Shown here one piece after another: positions 53,295 through 62,206 of a DNA stretch of 64,000 nucleotides (its first letter is position 1; each line of letters opens with the position of its first letter). Under the pieces are notes generated by a model, which saw only the letters and a program-made list of their open reading frames with translations, was not told the DNA's origin and made no database searches. The position numbers were made by a program, and so were the translations under genes. Source of the DNA: Buchnera aphidicola (Brachycaudus tragopogonis) (GTDB taxonomy: Bacteria > Pseudomonadota > Gammaproteobacteria > Enterobacterales > Enterobacteriaceae); NCBI RefSeq assembly GCF_964059175.1, contig NZ_OZ060418.1:310001-374000 (forward strand), read 5' to 3'.

Positions 53295-53959
53295 ATGTCT
53301 AATATAATTTTGGCAATTGACACATCAATTGATTGTTGTTCTATTGCTATATATAAAAAAAAAATATTTATTTTATATCAGAGAAATGTCAAAAAAAACA
53401 TACCTCTAAAGTATTACCCATGATTCAAAAATTATTGTTAGAGAGCCAGACAACATTAAAAGAATTAAATTACATTGGTTTTTCAAAAGGACCTGGCAAT
53501 TTTACTAGTATACGAATTGCAGAAAGTATTGCACAAAGTTTTTTTTTAAGTTTAAAAATTCCTGTAATTGGTATTTCTACTTTAAAAATAATGGCTGAAC
53601 AAGCGTGGCGAAAATATAAAAAAAAACAAGTAATAGTTGCAATAAAGGCACAATCAACACACGTATATTGGGCTAAATATACTAGAAATGAAAAATCTAT
53701 TTGGATAGGAGAGCATACAGAATCTTTAGTAAAAAAAGAATTAATTCAAAAAAAAATTAATCATTTGAAAAAACAATGGACTCTTGTTGGTAATGGATGG
53801 AAAATAATTGAATATAAAAAATTTTCCAATATTAATAATGTTAATGTTTTTTTTCCTAATGCACGAGATATAATTCCATTTATTTTATTAAAAATTAAAA
53901 CTGGGATGGTCTTGTATTCTGTTGAAGATGGTCCAAATTATTTATATAATAATTTTTAG
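53295..53959 (+). pseudogene. tsaB: TsaB (t6A synthesis), frameshifted in a poly-A tract; possibly rescued by slippage
   Basis: Partner of TsaD in making N6-threonylcarbamoyladenosine at tRNA position 37, essential in E. coli. The true start is ATG 53295 (MSNIILAIDTSIDCCSIAIY, the ASKHA fold N-terminus). That frame stops at TGA 53421, whereas the rest of the protein continues in another frame from ATG 53420. Adding one A to the A8 run at 53391-53398 joins them into 221 residues (E. coli 231) and exactly restores RNVKKKHTSKVLPM, aligning with E. coli CPREHTQRILPM without gaps. The stop and internal ATG overlap as ATGA. The rest (SKGPGNFTSIRIA, GISTLKIMAEQAW) is well conserved. Confidence 0.9.
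53391..53398 (+). other. A8 homopolymer at the tsaB frame break
   Basis: Eight A's in the coding strand after GTC; nine would give an intact gene. A second longer run, A10 at 53355-53364, lies upstream within the same gene and is in frame as written. Confidence 0.85.
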
Positions 53960-53988
53960 AATAAATTATTAATAGTATTATATAAAAA

Positions 53989-54030
53989 ACAATCAATTCT
54001 GAAATATTAATATACTTCAGCATTGATTGT
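53989..54030. terminator. Bidirectional terminator between tsaB and minE
   Basis: ACAATCAATTCTGAA (53989-54003), 12-base loop, TTCAGCATTGATTGT (54016-54030): a 15-bp stem with a single mismatch, between convergent genes, with A/T-rich flanks on both sides. Confidence 0.75.
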
Positions 54031-54086
54031 ATAAAATTAGTATATTTTAAAATAAAAAGATATATTAAAGTATTTAATTAAGTACT

Positions 54087-54353
54087 TTAATCAGGCAAAC
54101 TAATATTTAGTTCTAATATAGAAATATCTTCTCTTTTTTGTTCTAATTGAACACTTATCATATTTGGATCTATATTTACATATTTACAAATTACGGAGAG
54201 TATTTCACGTTTTAATTGCGGAAAATAATCAGGTTCATTATTATATTTTCTTTGTTCTGCAATAATTATTTGCAATCTCTCTTTTGCAATATTGGCATTT
54301 GTAATATTAGCAGTATTTTTGTTCCGGGATAAAAAAAAATCTAATAAAGCCAT
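54087..54353 (-). CDS. minE: Cell division topological specificity factor MinE
   Basis: 88 residues, as in E. coli. The N-terminal MinD-activating helix and membrane-targeting part ([10 protein letters not shown], residues 1-10) and the C-terminal dimerisation domain ([25 protein letters not shown], quoted in part: [14 protein letters not shown]) are present. It drives MinD oscillation that places the division septum at mid-cell. It is last of the minC-minD-minE operon, 2 bp after minD. Confidence 0.97.
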   Translation of the reverse strand: MALLDFFLSRNKNTANITNANIAKERLQIIIAEQRKYNNEPDYFPQLKREILSVICKYVNIDPNMISVQLEQKREDISILELNISLPD

Positions 54354-54355
54354 AT

Positions 54356-55168
54356 CTATCTCCCGAATAAACGTTGTAAAAAACTTTTTTTTTCTTCTTT
54401 AACAAAACGAAAACGATGTTTTTCACCTAATAATCTATTAACAGTATCAAAATAAGCACATCCTGCATTAGAATTAACATCTAATATAATTGATTCTCCT
54501 TGATTGGACGCACGAAGAATAGATGGATCTTCTGGTATTATACCTATAATAGGTATTTGAAGAATGTCTACAACGTCTGTCATACTTAACATTTCACCTT
54601 TTTTAACACGCGTAGGGTTATAACGTGTTAATAAGAGATATTCCTTTATAGGAGTTCTGTTCTGTTCAGCTCTTTTTGATTTTGATGAAATAATCCCTAA
54701 TATTCGATCTGCGTCTCTTACTGAAGAGACTTCTGGATTAGTAGTAACAATAGCTTCATCTGCAAAATAAATTGCTAGAACTGCACCAGTTTCAATTCCT
54801 GCTGGTGAATCGCAAATAATAAAATCAAATGCCATATTTATAAGTTCAGATAAAACTTTTTCTACTCCTGAACGTGTTAAAGAATCTTTGTCTCGAGTTT
54901 GTGATGCTGGAAGAATAAATAAGTTATTTATTTTTTTATCTTTAATTAAAGCTTGATTTAGTGTTGCGTCACCTTGAATAACATTAATAAAATCATATAC
55001 TACTCTGCGTTCGCATCCCATTATTAAATCTAAATTTCTTAATCCTATATCAAAGTCTATAACAATGGTTTTTTTCCCTTTTTTTGCTAAACCTGTTGCA
55101 ATAGCTGCACTTGAAGTAGTTTTACCTACACCTCCCTTCCCTGAAGTTACTACAATAATCCGTGTCAT
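54356..55168 (-). CDS. minD: Septum site-determining ATPase MinD
   Basis: 270 residues, as in E. coli. The deviant Walker A is KGGVGKTT (11-18) and the switch regions include [10 protein letters not shown] and ICDSPAGIE. The C-terminal membrane-targeting amphipathic helix [11 protein letters not shown] is intact. It recruits MinC to the membrane and is stimulated by MinE. Near-perfect conservation shows the Min system is maintained in a round, wall-thin symbiont. Confidence 0.98.
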   Translation of the reverse strand: MTRIIVVTSGKGGVGKTTSSAAIATGLAKKGKKTIVIDFDIGLRNLDLIMGCERRVVYDFINVIQGDATLNQALIKDKKINNLFILPASQTRDKDSLTRSGVEKVLSELINMAFDFIICDSPAGIETGAVLAIYFADEAIVTTNPEVSSVRDADRILGIISSKSKRAEQNRTPIKEYLLLTRYNPTRVKKGEMLSMTDVVDILQIPIIGIIPEDPSILRASNQGESIILDVNSNAGCAYFDTVNRLLGEKHRFRFVKEEKKSFLQRLFGR

Positions 55169-55194
55169 ATAAAAATGTCCTTAAAACAACATGC

Positions 55195-55908
55195 TTAACT
55201 AAGAGAATTTATAGTTAAAAATTTATTTTTCAAGTAAATTTGAACTGGTTTTCCAATAAATTCTGATGGTATTTGATCTGACAACCAATATTCACCAGAT
55301 ATAGAAACTAGTTCAGCAAATAACCCTGTACAAAATATTTTTCTTGTTATATCGCCATTAGCACCTGCAAGAACTCTTCCACGAACTATACCATAAATAT
55401 GAATATTTCCATCTGCTACTAATTCTGCTCCAGCACTAACATTATTTATAATAATTAAATCGGCATCTTTCGCGTAAATTTTTTGACCGGATCGTACTGG
55501 TATATCTACAATATGAGTTTTTTCTATTTTTTGTGTTATACTTTTTTGGTTTTTTTTTAAAGAAGCAATACAAGGATTATAAATAACATTGATGTTATTA
55601 TTTTTACTTTCTGATAAAATCGGTAATCCTGAATCAATGATATTTTTTTTTAATATATTGTCTTTACAACCACTAACCCCCACAACAGACAAACCATGAG
55701 AAACAATAATTTCTTGTATTCTTTTCCAATTTGCTTTATTACACAAAGCTGAAATATTAACAATAATAGGTGCATTTTTAAAAAAATATGGATATTCTTG
55801 AATTTTTTTATGTAATGATTGATTTATTAGATCTATATCATGATTATTTATATATAGTACTAACAATGTAAAATTACTACCTTTAATTTCAATAGGTGTT
55901 TTTTGCAT
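55195..55908 (-). CDS. minC: Septum formation inhibitor MinC
   Basis: 237 residues (E. coli 231). The N-terminal FtsZ-inhibiting domain (1 to about 105, TPIEIKGSNFTL, GVSGCKD) joins through a diverged linker to the C-terminal beta-helix that binds MinD (VRSGQKIYAKDADLII, GAELVADGNIHIYG, GEYWLSDQIP). It leads the operon, with minD 26 bp downstream. It is divergent from rsmC. Confidence 0.97.
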   Translation of the reverse strand: MQKTPIEIKGSNFTLLVLYINNHDIDLINQSLHKKIQEYPYFFKNAPIIVNISALCNKANWKRIQEIIVSHGLSVVGVSGCKDNILKKNIIDSGLPILSESKNNNINVIYNPCIASLKKNQKSITQKIEKTHIVDIPVRSGQKIYAKDADLIIINNVSAGAELVADGNIHIYGIVRGRVLAGANGDITRKIFCTGLFAELVSISGEYWLSDQIPSEFIGKPVQIYLKNKFLTINSLS

Positions 55909-56001
55909 ATTTATTGCTCAATAATATTTACATAAAACATATAATTTTTATTTTTAATAATAAAAATAAAAATTTATACTATGTAGATTATAGTATAAAT
56001 A

Positions 56002-56057
56002 TTAATTGATAACAATTTCTATTTTTTAATAAAAAAATATGTCATATTATCAATTAA
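56002..56057. repeat. Inverted repeat in the minC-rsmC divergent spacer
   Basis: TTAATTGATAA (56002-56012) and TTATCAATTAA (56047-56057): perfect 11-base arms 34 bases apart in the 258-bp spacer. Arms contain a single G-C pair each, so chance is a serious alternative to a regulatory site. Confidence 0.35.
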
Positions 56058-56166
56058 AATAAGTGTTAACTTGAATGAAAAAAAATTTTTTATAAATTGT
56101 TACATTAAATAAATTTTTACTTCTTTTATAATCATATATATTTGAAATATAAGGAATATATTTATT

Positions 56167-57183
56167 TTGTTATTTTCTAAAAGCAGTCAACTTATGTTGC
56201 GTCATAGTAAAAAATTTAAAAGAAAAAGAGTTTTTTTTTCAGGAAACATACAAGATAGTTTTCCTATCTATTTATCTACACTAAAAACAAAAATAAATTT
56301 TCAAAAATATAGTGATTACATTAATTTTAAAAAAAATAATGTAAAAAATATTAATATTTATAACAATTTATTAGTATCTGATGACATGGTGAAAAATTGC
56401 GATACTATAATTTATTATTGGCCTAAAAATAAATCTGAAGCACAATTTCAATTCATCAATTTAATATCTTGTTTACCAATCAACACTCAAATATTTATTG
56501 TAGGAGACAATTCCAGTGGAATAAAAAGTGCACCTTTAATACTAAAAAAATGGATTACTTTATATAAAATAGACAACGCTAAACATTCTATATTAATGAC
56601 TGGTTTGCTTGAAAGAAAAAAAAAATTTATATTAGAAGATTTCTTTAAAACACATGTGTGGGAGAATTTTTCTATAAAATCTTTGCCTGGTGTTTTTGGT
56701 AATAAAAAAATAGATGAAGGTAGTAAATTACTTGTTTCTACTTTTTCGAAAAATATAACTGGAAAAATTTTAGATGTTGGTTGTGGAACAGGATTTTTAT
56801 CAGTGTCTCTATTACATAGAGCACCAAATGTTATGATTACACTAATTGATAATAACATAGTTGCATTAAAATGCAGTGAAGCTACGCTAGATATTAATAA
56901 ATTAAGCGGAAGAGTTTTATGTAGTGATTTTTATTCAAATATATCTGAAAAATTTGATTTAATTATTTCAAATCCACCTTTTCATGATGATTTAAAAGTT
57001 AATTTTGATATAGTAAAAAAAATAGTATGTGACTCAGTAAAACATTTAAATTTTAGAGGAGAATTAAGATTTGTTACTAATAGTTGCTTTAACTATCATT
57101 TTTTATTAAAAAAAATGTTTAAAAAATATTTTATAATAACTAGAACCAATAAATATAAAATATATCAAGCTTTTTTAAATTAA
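56167..57183 (+). CDS. rsmC: 16S rRNA m2G1207 methyltransferase
   Basis: 338 residues (E. coli 343). The N-terminal MTS-like domain (LMLRHSKKFK, CDTIIYYWPKNKSEAQFQ) and the C-terminal Rossmann methyltransferase with SAM motif LDVGCGTGFLSV and catalytic NPPFHDD are present. The start is a TTG at 56167, inferred from alignment to the E. coli N-terminus; AAGGA lies 11 bases upstream, slightly far. The next in-frame ATG (56194) would remove nine residues. Modification occurs on the small subunit near the decoding site. Confidence 0.94.
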   Translation: MLFSKSSQLMLRHSKKFKRKRVFFSGNIQDSFPIYLSTLKTKINFQKYSDYINFKKNNVKNINIYNNLLVSDDMVKNCDTIIYYWPKNKSEAQFQFINLISCLPINTQIFIVGDNSSGIKSAPLILKKWITLYKIDNAKHSILMTGLLERKKKFILEDFFKTHVWENFSIKSLPGVFGNKKIDEGSKLLVSTFSKNITGKILDVGCGTGFLSVSLLHRAPNVMITLIDNNIVALKCSEATLDINKLSGRVLCSDFYSNISEKFDLIISNPPFHDDLKVNFDIVKKIVCDSVKHLNFRGELRFVTNSCFNYHFLLKKMFKKYFIITRTNKYKIYQAFLN

Positions 57184-57199
57184 TTGAATAATATATTTT

Positions 57200-57286
57200 T
57201 GGTACCCGGAGCGGGACTTGAACCCGCAAAGCTATAAAGCCGAGGGATTTTAAGTCCCTTGTGTTTACCAATTTCACCATCCGGGC
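57200..57286 (-). tRNA. tRNA-Leu(UAA)
   Basis: Type II tRNA with a long variable arm, read on the minus strand as GCCCGGATGGTGAAATTGG onward. Acceptor GCCCGGA pairs with TCCGGGT. The anticodon TAA lies at 57250-57252 in loop CTTAAAA. The T-loop is GGTTCAAGTC. The 3' CCA is encoded (TGG on the plus strand at 57200-57202). It reads UUA, the dominant leucine codon in this genome. Confidence 0.97.
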
Positions 57287-57300
57287 TTAAATATTTTTAG

Positions 57301-57371
57301 AGGCGTATCCCGGAATCGAACCGGGTTATACGGATTTGCAGTCCGCTACATCTCCAATCTGTCAATACGCC
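57301..57371 (-). tRNA. tRNA-Cys(GCA)
   Basis: 71 nt without CCA. Acceptor GGCGTAT pairs with ATACGCC. The anticodon GCA is at 57337-57339 in loop CTGCAAA. The T-arm has GGTTCGATTCC. The base after the acceptor is U (discriminator U73, the key cysteine identity base). The three bases following are CTA, not CCA, so the tail must be added enzymatically. Confidence 0.97.
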
Positions 57372-57526
57372 TATATAACTATTATAGAAAAAAAAAATAA
57401 AAATTACAAATAAAAAAATATTTTTTTAAAAAAAAAATAATTTATATGATATATATAAAATTATCTTTACAAAAAGTAAGATAATGATTTATTATTACTT
57501 TAATATATAAAAAATTTTTTACTATC

Positions 57527-57611
57527 GGAGAGGTGGCCGAGTGGTTTAAGGCAGCGGTCTTGAAAACCGCCGACGAGCAATCGTCCGAGAGTTCGAATCT
57601 CTCTCTCTCCG
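57527..57611 (+). tRNA. tRNA-Ser(UGA)
   Basis: 85 nt type II tRNA with a long variable arm (CGACGAGCAATCGTCCG region). Acceptor GGAGAGG pairs with TCTCTCC including one G-U. The anticodon TGA is at 57561-57563, within loop CTTGAAA. The T-loop is TTCGAAT, the discriminator is G73 and CCA is not encoded. It reads UCN codons, primarily UCA. Confidence 0.97.
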
Positions 57612-57697
57612 AAAAAAAACATTAAAAAATACATATTTAGTAAAAATCATTTTTTATAAAATATTTATCCAATAAAGAAATTTAATAGTAAACATAC

Positions 57698-58759
57698 TTA
57701 TTGAGTATCAGTAGACAAAATTTCAATTTCTACACGACGATCAGGAGCTAAACAACTAATTAATAAAGGTTTGTTTTCTATATCATTACATACCTGATTA
57801 GTTAATGAATATGACTTCCCCATTCCTTGAATAGTTATTTGATTTCTAGAAAACCCTTTAGATGTTAAATAATTTTTAACACTGTAGGCTCGATCTTCAG
57901 ATAATTTTTGATTATATTCATCATCTCCTAGCCTATCAGAATATCCCGAAAGAACAATTGAGATATTATTTAAATTCTTTTTTTTAATATTTTGATCTAA
58001 TTGAGCAAGTTTGTCATAAGCAATAGGTTTTAATTCTGTACTATTGAAAGGAAAATTAATATTTTCATTAAATACGGTATAAGGTTTATTTAAAAATTCA
58101 TCATCCTCAGATGAAAACACATCATTTATATGAGATTCTCCAAATTTCCATCCGAAAGATAAAACTGCGTCTCCTAAAGAAGGTTTAATAGATGATTCTG
58201 TTATATTTTTTATACTATTTTTCCAGGTATAATCTAATCTAGTAATAAATTTTTCATTAAAAATATATTCTGCCCCTAAAGAAAGACTAGGAAATAACGG
58301 ACTTTCTTTATTAAACATGTTTTTTAAATCTTTTTTAGAAGTAAGATTGTCCCAAAAAACTATTCCTCCTAATCGCGTATAAAGATGAAAATCATCTGTT
58401 ATTGGAAAAGACAATTTTGTGGCAAGTTGAACACTATTGATCTGTACATGTTTTGGTTGTTTTTTTTGAAATATTTTATAAGGGAAAAAACCATTAGTAT
58501 CATTTTCTATTTCAAAAGAAAAATATGGATTAAATTCATAACCTAAAAAAATCCCAATAATTGGAGCACTTAAATTTTCCTGTAATACATCAACATCACT
58601 TTCAGGATCTTTAGAATCATTAATAATATTATATTTTAAAGGATGCAAATGCGACCATCCAATTTTTGTACCTAAATACCATCCATTTTTTTCTTCGGCT
58701 TGAACAGACGTCACTAAGCTTGCTAATAAAAATGCGATAGCAAAAGCTCGTTTTTTCAT
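57698..58759 (-). CDS. ompA: Outer membrane protein A
   Basis: 353 residues. I chose the ATG at 58759, which has GGAG six bases upstream; an open extension to 58771 is within that site. The signal peptide [21 protein letters not shown] is cleaved before EE (position 21/22). An eight-stranded beta-barrel (about 22-195, [21 protein letters not shown]) is followed by the OmpA peptidoglycan-binding domain (about 230-350) with [20 protein letters not shown] and [12 protein letters not shown]. The Asp and Arg that hold diaminopimelate are present. The Pro-rich hinge of E. coli is replaced. Confidence 0.95.
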   Translation of the reverse strand: MKKRAFAIAFLLASLVTSVQAEEKNGWYLGTKIGWSHLHPLKYNIINDSKDPESDVDVLQENLSAPIIGIFLGYEFNPYFSFEIENDTNGFFPYKIFQKKQPKHVQINSVQLATKLSFPITDDFHLYTRLGGIVFWDNLTSKKDLKNMFNKESPLFPSLSLGAEYIFNEKFITRLDYTWKNSIKNITESSIKPSLGDAVLSFGWKFGESHINDVFSSEDDEFLNKPYTVFNENINFPFNSTELKPIAYDKLAQLDQNIKKKNLNNISIVLSGYSDRLGDDEYNQKLSEDRAYSVKNYLTSKGFSRNQITIQGMGKSYSLTNQVCNDIENKPLLISCLAPDRRVEIEILSTDTQ

Positions 58760-58930
58760 TTGAAACTCCATTGTTTATAGATTAAATGTAAATTAAAAAA
58801 AGTTTATAATATATTTTTATAAAAAATAATTAACTTTAAATCTGGCAAGATTTTAAAAATATTATATAGTAAATGTAACGTTAATCATATATCAATAACA
58901 ATATATCATTAATATATAATTAACATTATC

Positions 58931-60475
58931 TTACTCTAATTGAGAAAAATTACAGGAAAAACTTAACAAACGTATTCCTAAAAAATGTAACATAACTAAG
59001 TATCCGACTCCAGAAATAAAACATACAAAAATTAAACGAATTATTTTATTGAAAAAAGAACCTACATTCCAAAGAGGCATAAAGTGCAATATAAAAAATA
59101 AAATTACAAGCATGACTAATATGGATAATATTAAACGAAAAATAAAAACAAAATCATTATATTTTAAAAAAATCATTTTTTTTTGATATAATTTCCAATA
59201 AAGTAATAAAAAATTTATCCATCCAGATATACTAACAGATAAAGCAAGACCTGCATGTTTAAAATAAAAAATCAAAATCGGATTCATTAACTGTGTTAAA
59301 AATAGCGTTAAAAATGAAATCTGCATAGGAATATTTATTTCTTCACAAGCATAAAAAGCAGAAGCTAATATTTTTACTAAGATAAAAGAAACTAGACCAA
59401 AAGAATATAATTCTAGTACTTTTTCAGTCATTAAAACATCAAAATTTGTAAATTTTCCGTATTGAAAAAGAACAACAATTATAGGTTTTGCAAGAAAAAA
59501 AAGTATGATAGCACTTGGTAACGATACTATTAGACCAATACGCAGTCCCCAATCAAGTAATTTTTTATATTCTGATTTTATATTATTTTTATATCTTTTA
59601 GTAAGAGATGTAAATAAAACAGTACTTAATGATACACCTAATATACCTACTGGAAACTCTATTAATCGATCAGCATAATATATCCAAGATATTGATCCTG
59701 AACATAATAATGAAGTAAAAATAGTATTAATGATTAAAGAAATTTGATTAGCAGAAGTACCTAAAATAGCAGGACCTATTTTTTTTAAAAATCTCAAAAG
59801 ACCAATGTTATTCCAACTGATATTAGGCATAACTAACATATTTATTTTATATAAAAATGGAAATTGATAAAATAATTGAATAAAACCACCGATAATAACA
59901 GCCCATGCTAAAGAAATAATAGAAGGATTAAAAAAAGAACTAAAAAAAATAGAAAAAACAATAATACTTATATTTAAAAATACTGGAGATAAAGCAGGAA
60001 CAGAAAAATAATTCCAACTATTTAAAATAGATGAAAAAAACGAAGATAAGGAAATTAATAAAATATAAGGAAGCATAATTGTTAACAAATGTTCAGATAA
60101 TCTCAATTTTTCAGGTAATTCTAAAAAACCTGGAGCATTAATTAAAATTAAAAATCTAGAATAAAACATTCCTAATATGATTAAAAAAAACATAAAAAAA
60201 ATCATAAAACCAAACATAGAAGAAATAAAATTTTGAACATATTTTTCATTTTTACAACTTTTATATTCCATTAATATAGGTACAAACGTTTGAGAAAATG
60301 AATTATCAGAAAAAATACGACATAATAAATTAGGAATTTTAAAAGATATAAAAAAAGCATCAGTAAACATAGAAGCGCCAAATGTACTAGCAATTAAAAC
60401 ATCTCGAATAAAACCTAATATACGAGATATTAGAGTCATAAAACTGACTGATATTAAAGATTTTAAAAGATTCAT
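58931..60475 (-). CDS. murJ: Lipid II flippase MurJ
   Basis: 514 residues (E. coli 511). It is a MOP-superfamily polytopic membrane protein with about 14 helices. Conserved parts include SRILGFIRDVLIASTFG near the N-terminus, AFFISFKIPNLLCRIFSDNSF with the charged cavity arginines, and the LSTVLFTSLTKRYK region. It moves lipid-linked peptidoglycan precursor across the inner membrane. It sits divergent to pyrC and close to the flagellar cluster, as in E. coli. Confidence 0.96.
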   Translation of the reverse strand: MNLLKSLISVSFMTLISRILGFIRDVLIASTFGASMFTDAFFISFKIPNLLCRIFSDNSFSQTFVPILMEYKSCKNEKYVQNFISSMFGFMIFFMFFLIILGMFYSRFLILINAPGFLELPEKLRLSEHLLTIMLPYILLISLSSFFSSILNSWNYFSVPALSPVFLNISIIVFSIFFSSFFNPSIISLAWAVIIGGFIQLFYQFPFLYKINMLVMPNISWNNIGLLRFLKKIGPAILGTSANQISLIINTIFTSLLCSGSISWIYYADRLIEFPVGILGVSLSTVLFTSLTKRYKNNIKSEYKKLLDWGLRIGLIVSLPSAIILFFLAKPIIVVLFQYGKFTNFDVLMTEKVLELYSFGLVSFILVKILASAFYACEEINIPMQISFLTLFLTQLMNPILIFYFKHAGLALSVSISGWINFLLLYWKLYQKKMIFLKYNDFVFIFRLILSILVMLVILFFILHFMPLWNVGSFFNKIIRLIFVCFISGVGYLVMLHFLGIRLLSFSCNFSQLE

Positions 60476-60584
60476 ACTAAACTAACCTATAACTATAAAA
60501 ATATCAGAATATTTAAAAAAAATAAATTAAATTAATTATATACCGAGTTAAACTATTCTAATTCTCTTTAATAAGAAAATAAAA

Positions 60585-61634
60585 ATGACAGAATATGAAA
60601 AAAAAATAACTATTATAAAACCTGATGATTGGCATGTTCATTTAAGAGACAATAAAATTTTAAAAAAAGTAATTAACTATACTGGTAAATTTTATGCAAG
60701 AGCATTAATTATGCCAAATCTTGACGATCCTATTACAAATTGTTTTAAAAGTATTTCTTATCGTAATAGAATTTTAAAATCAATGAATTGGAATTATAAA
60801 TTTCAACCATTAATGACTTGTTATTTAACTGATCGTACTATTCCTGAAGAATTAGAAATTGGTTTTTTAAAAAAAATATTTATAGCGGCTAAATTATATC
60901 CTTATTGTTCTACAACTAATTCAAAAAAAGGTGTAAAAAAAATTAGTCATATTACTCATATTTTAGAACGTATGGAAAAAATAGGGATGCCATTGTTAAT
61001 TCATGGTGAAGAGGTTAATAAGAGTATTGATATCTATGATAGAGAAGCAGAATTTATTAAAAATACTTTAGATCCTTTGCGTAATTGTTTTCCAAAATTA
61101 AAAATAGTATTAGAACATATTACAACAAAAGAATCTGTAGAATACATTAAAAAATATGGTTCTAATTATTTATGTGCAACAATTACACCACATCATTTAA
61201 TATTAAATCGAAATGATATGTTTTCTGGTGGAATTCAACCATATCTTTATTGTTTACCTATTTTAAAAAAAAACATACATCAAAAAGCATTGAGACAAGC
61301 TATCGCAAGTGGAAATAAACATTTTTTTTTAGGAAGTGATACAGCACCACACTTACATAAAGATAAAATTAATTTTTTTGGTTGTGCAGGAATATTTAAT
61401 GCTCCCTCTTCTTTATTATCATATGTTACAATTTTTGAAGAAATGCAAGCTTTAAAGTATTTACAATCTTTTTGTTCAGAAAATGGTCCTAAATTTTATA
61501 ATCTTCCTATTAATAAAGAAACTATTACATTAATTAAAAAACCATTAAAAATAAAAAAAAGAATTAGTGTTGGCAATAATATAATTATTCCATTTTTATC
61601 AGGTAAAATTTTAAATTGGTCACTTGAAAACTGA
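60585..61634 (+). CDS. pyrC: Dihydroorotase
   Basis: Third step of pyrimidine synthesis, closing carbamoyl aspartate to dihydroorotate. It is 349 residues (E. coli 348). Zinc ligands: H17 and H19 (DDWHVHLRD), carbamylated K103 (AAKLYPYCST), H140 (LLIHGE), H178-region (ATITPHHLILNRND) and D251-region (LGSDTAPH). All match E. coli numbering closely. It is monocistronic here and convergent with flgN. Confidence 0.98.
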   Translation: MTEYEKKITIIKPDDWHVHLRDNKILKKVINYTGKFYARALIMPNLDDPITNCFKSISYRNRILKSMNWNYKFQPLMTCYLTDRTIPEELEIGFLKKIFIAAKLYPYCSTTNSKKGVKKISHITHILERMEKIGMPLLIHGEEVNKSIDIYDREAEFIKNTLDPLRNCFPKLKIVLEHITTKESVEYIKKYGSNYLCATITPHHLILNRNDMFSGGIQPYLYCLPILKKNIHQKALRQAIASGNKHFFLGSDTAPHLHKDKINFFGCAGIFNAPSSLLSYVTIFEEMQALKYLQSFCSENGPKFYNLPINKETITLIKKPLKIKKRISVGNNIIIPFLSGKILNWSLEN

Positions 61635-61676
61635 TTTAAATAAATTATAATAGTTTTTTAGAATAATAAAAAATAC

Positions 61677-62081
61677 TCAAATCTCTAAATTTCCATTAAT
61701 ATTATAAGTAATACATTTTTGATGTGGCGAAAACAATTCTAAAAAATATTGATTTAAATAAAACTTTTTGTTCAAAAGAATTTTATTTTGCAAATTTATT
61801 TTTTTTAAATACAAACATTTTTTAACGATTAAAGTCCAATATTTTTTTAATTTATAATGATTTTCATAAGGAGAAAATATATTAATTTTTTTTTCAAGAG
61901 ATATTCTCTCTTTATTTAATTGTAAAAATAAATTAAAATAATGCTCCTTTTTTTTAAAAATTGTCTTTAATTCCTTTATAGTAGTATTTTTTAACAAATT
62001 TTTATGTTCTTGATCAAGTATATTATCTAAAGAAAGTAAAATATTTTCTATTTTTTTGATTATATTTATTAATATTTCCAT
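61677..62081 (-). CDS. flgN: Flagellar export chaperone FlgN
   Basis: Small helical chaperone for the hook-filament junction proteins FlgK and FlgL in enteric bacteria. Similarity is modest but collinear: starting at ATG 62081, the first 29 residues align with E. coli FlgN without gaps, and the C-terminus has LFSPHQKCITYNINGNLEI against LKPHQEPTLYGANG. That gives 134 residues (E. coli 138). The frame is open to 62114, adding 11 residues. The protein is extremely lysine/asparagine-rich. It lies downstream of flgA with flgM missing between them. Confidence 0.85.
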   Translation of the reverse strand: MEILINIIKKIENILLSLDNILDQEHKNLLKNTTIKELKTIFKKKEHYFNLFLQLNKERISLEKKINIFSPYENHYKLKKYWTLIVKKCLYLKKINLQNKILLNKKFYLNQYFLELFSPHQKCITYNINGNLEI

Positions 62082-62206
62082 GTAATAATTAAAAAAGTTT
62101 TTTGTAAATAGCATTATTTTTACATAAAGAGAGAGTTACATCAATAAAAAAATTATATAAAAATTATATTTTTTTATATTATATTAAAATTATTTTAAAA
62201 AATGAC

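Noticed and set aside
53355..53364. A10 run inside tsaB as the site of the frame break
   Set aside because: The N-terminal alignment to E. coli TsaB stays in register through this run up to the A8 at 53391, so the lesion is at the A8.
53420..53959. A genuine short 179-residue TsaB from the internal ATG
   Set aside because: It would lack the N-terminal beta-strands of the ASKHA fold, which are still recognisable immediately upstream in the other frame.
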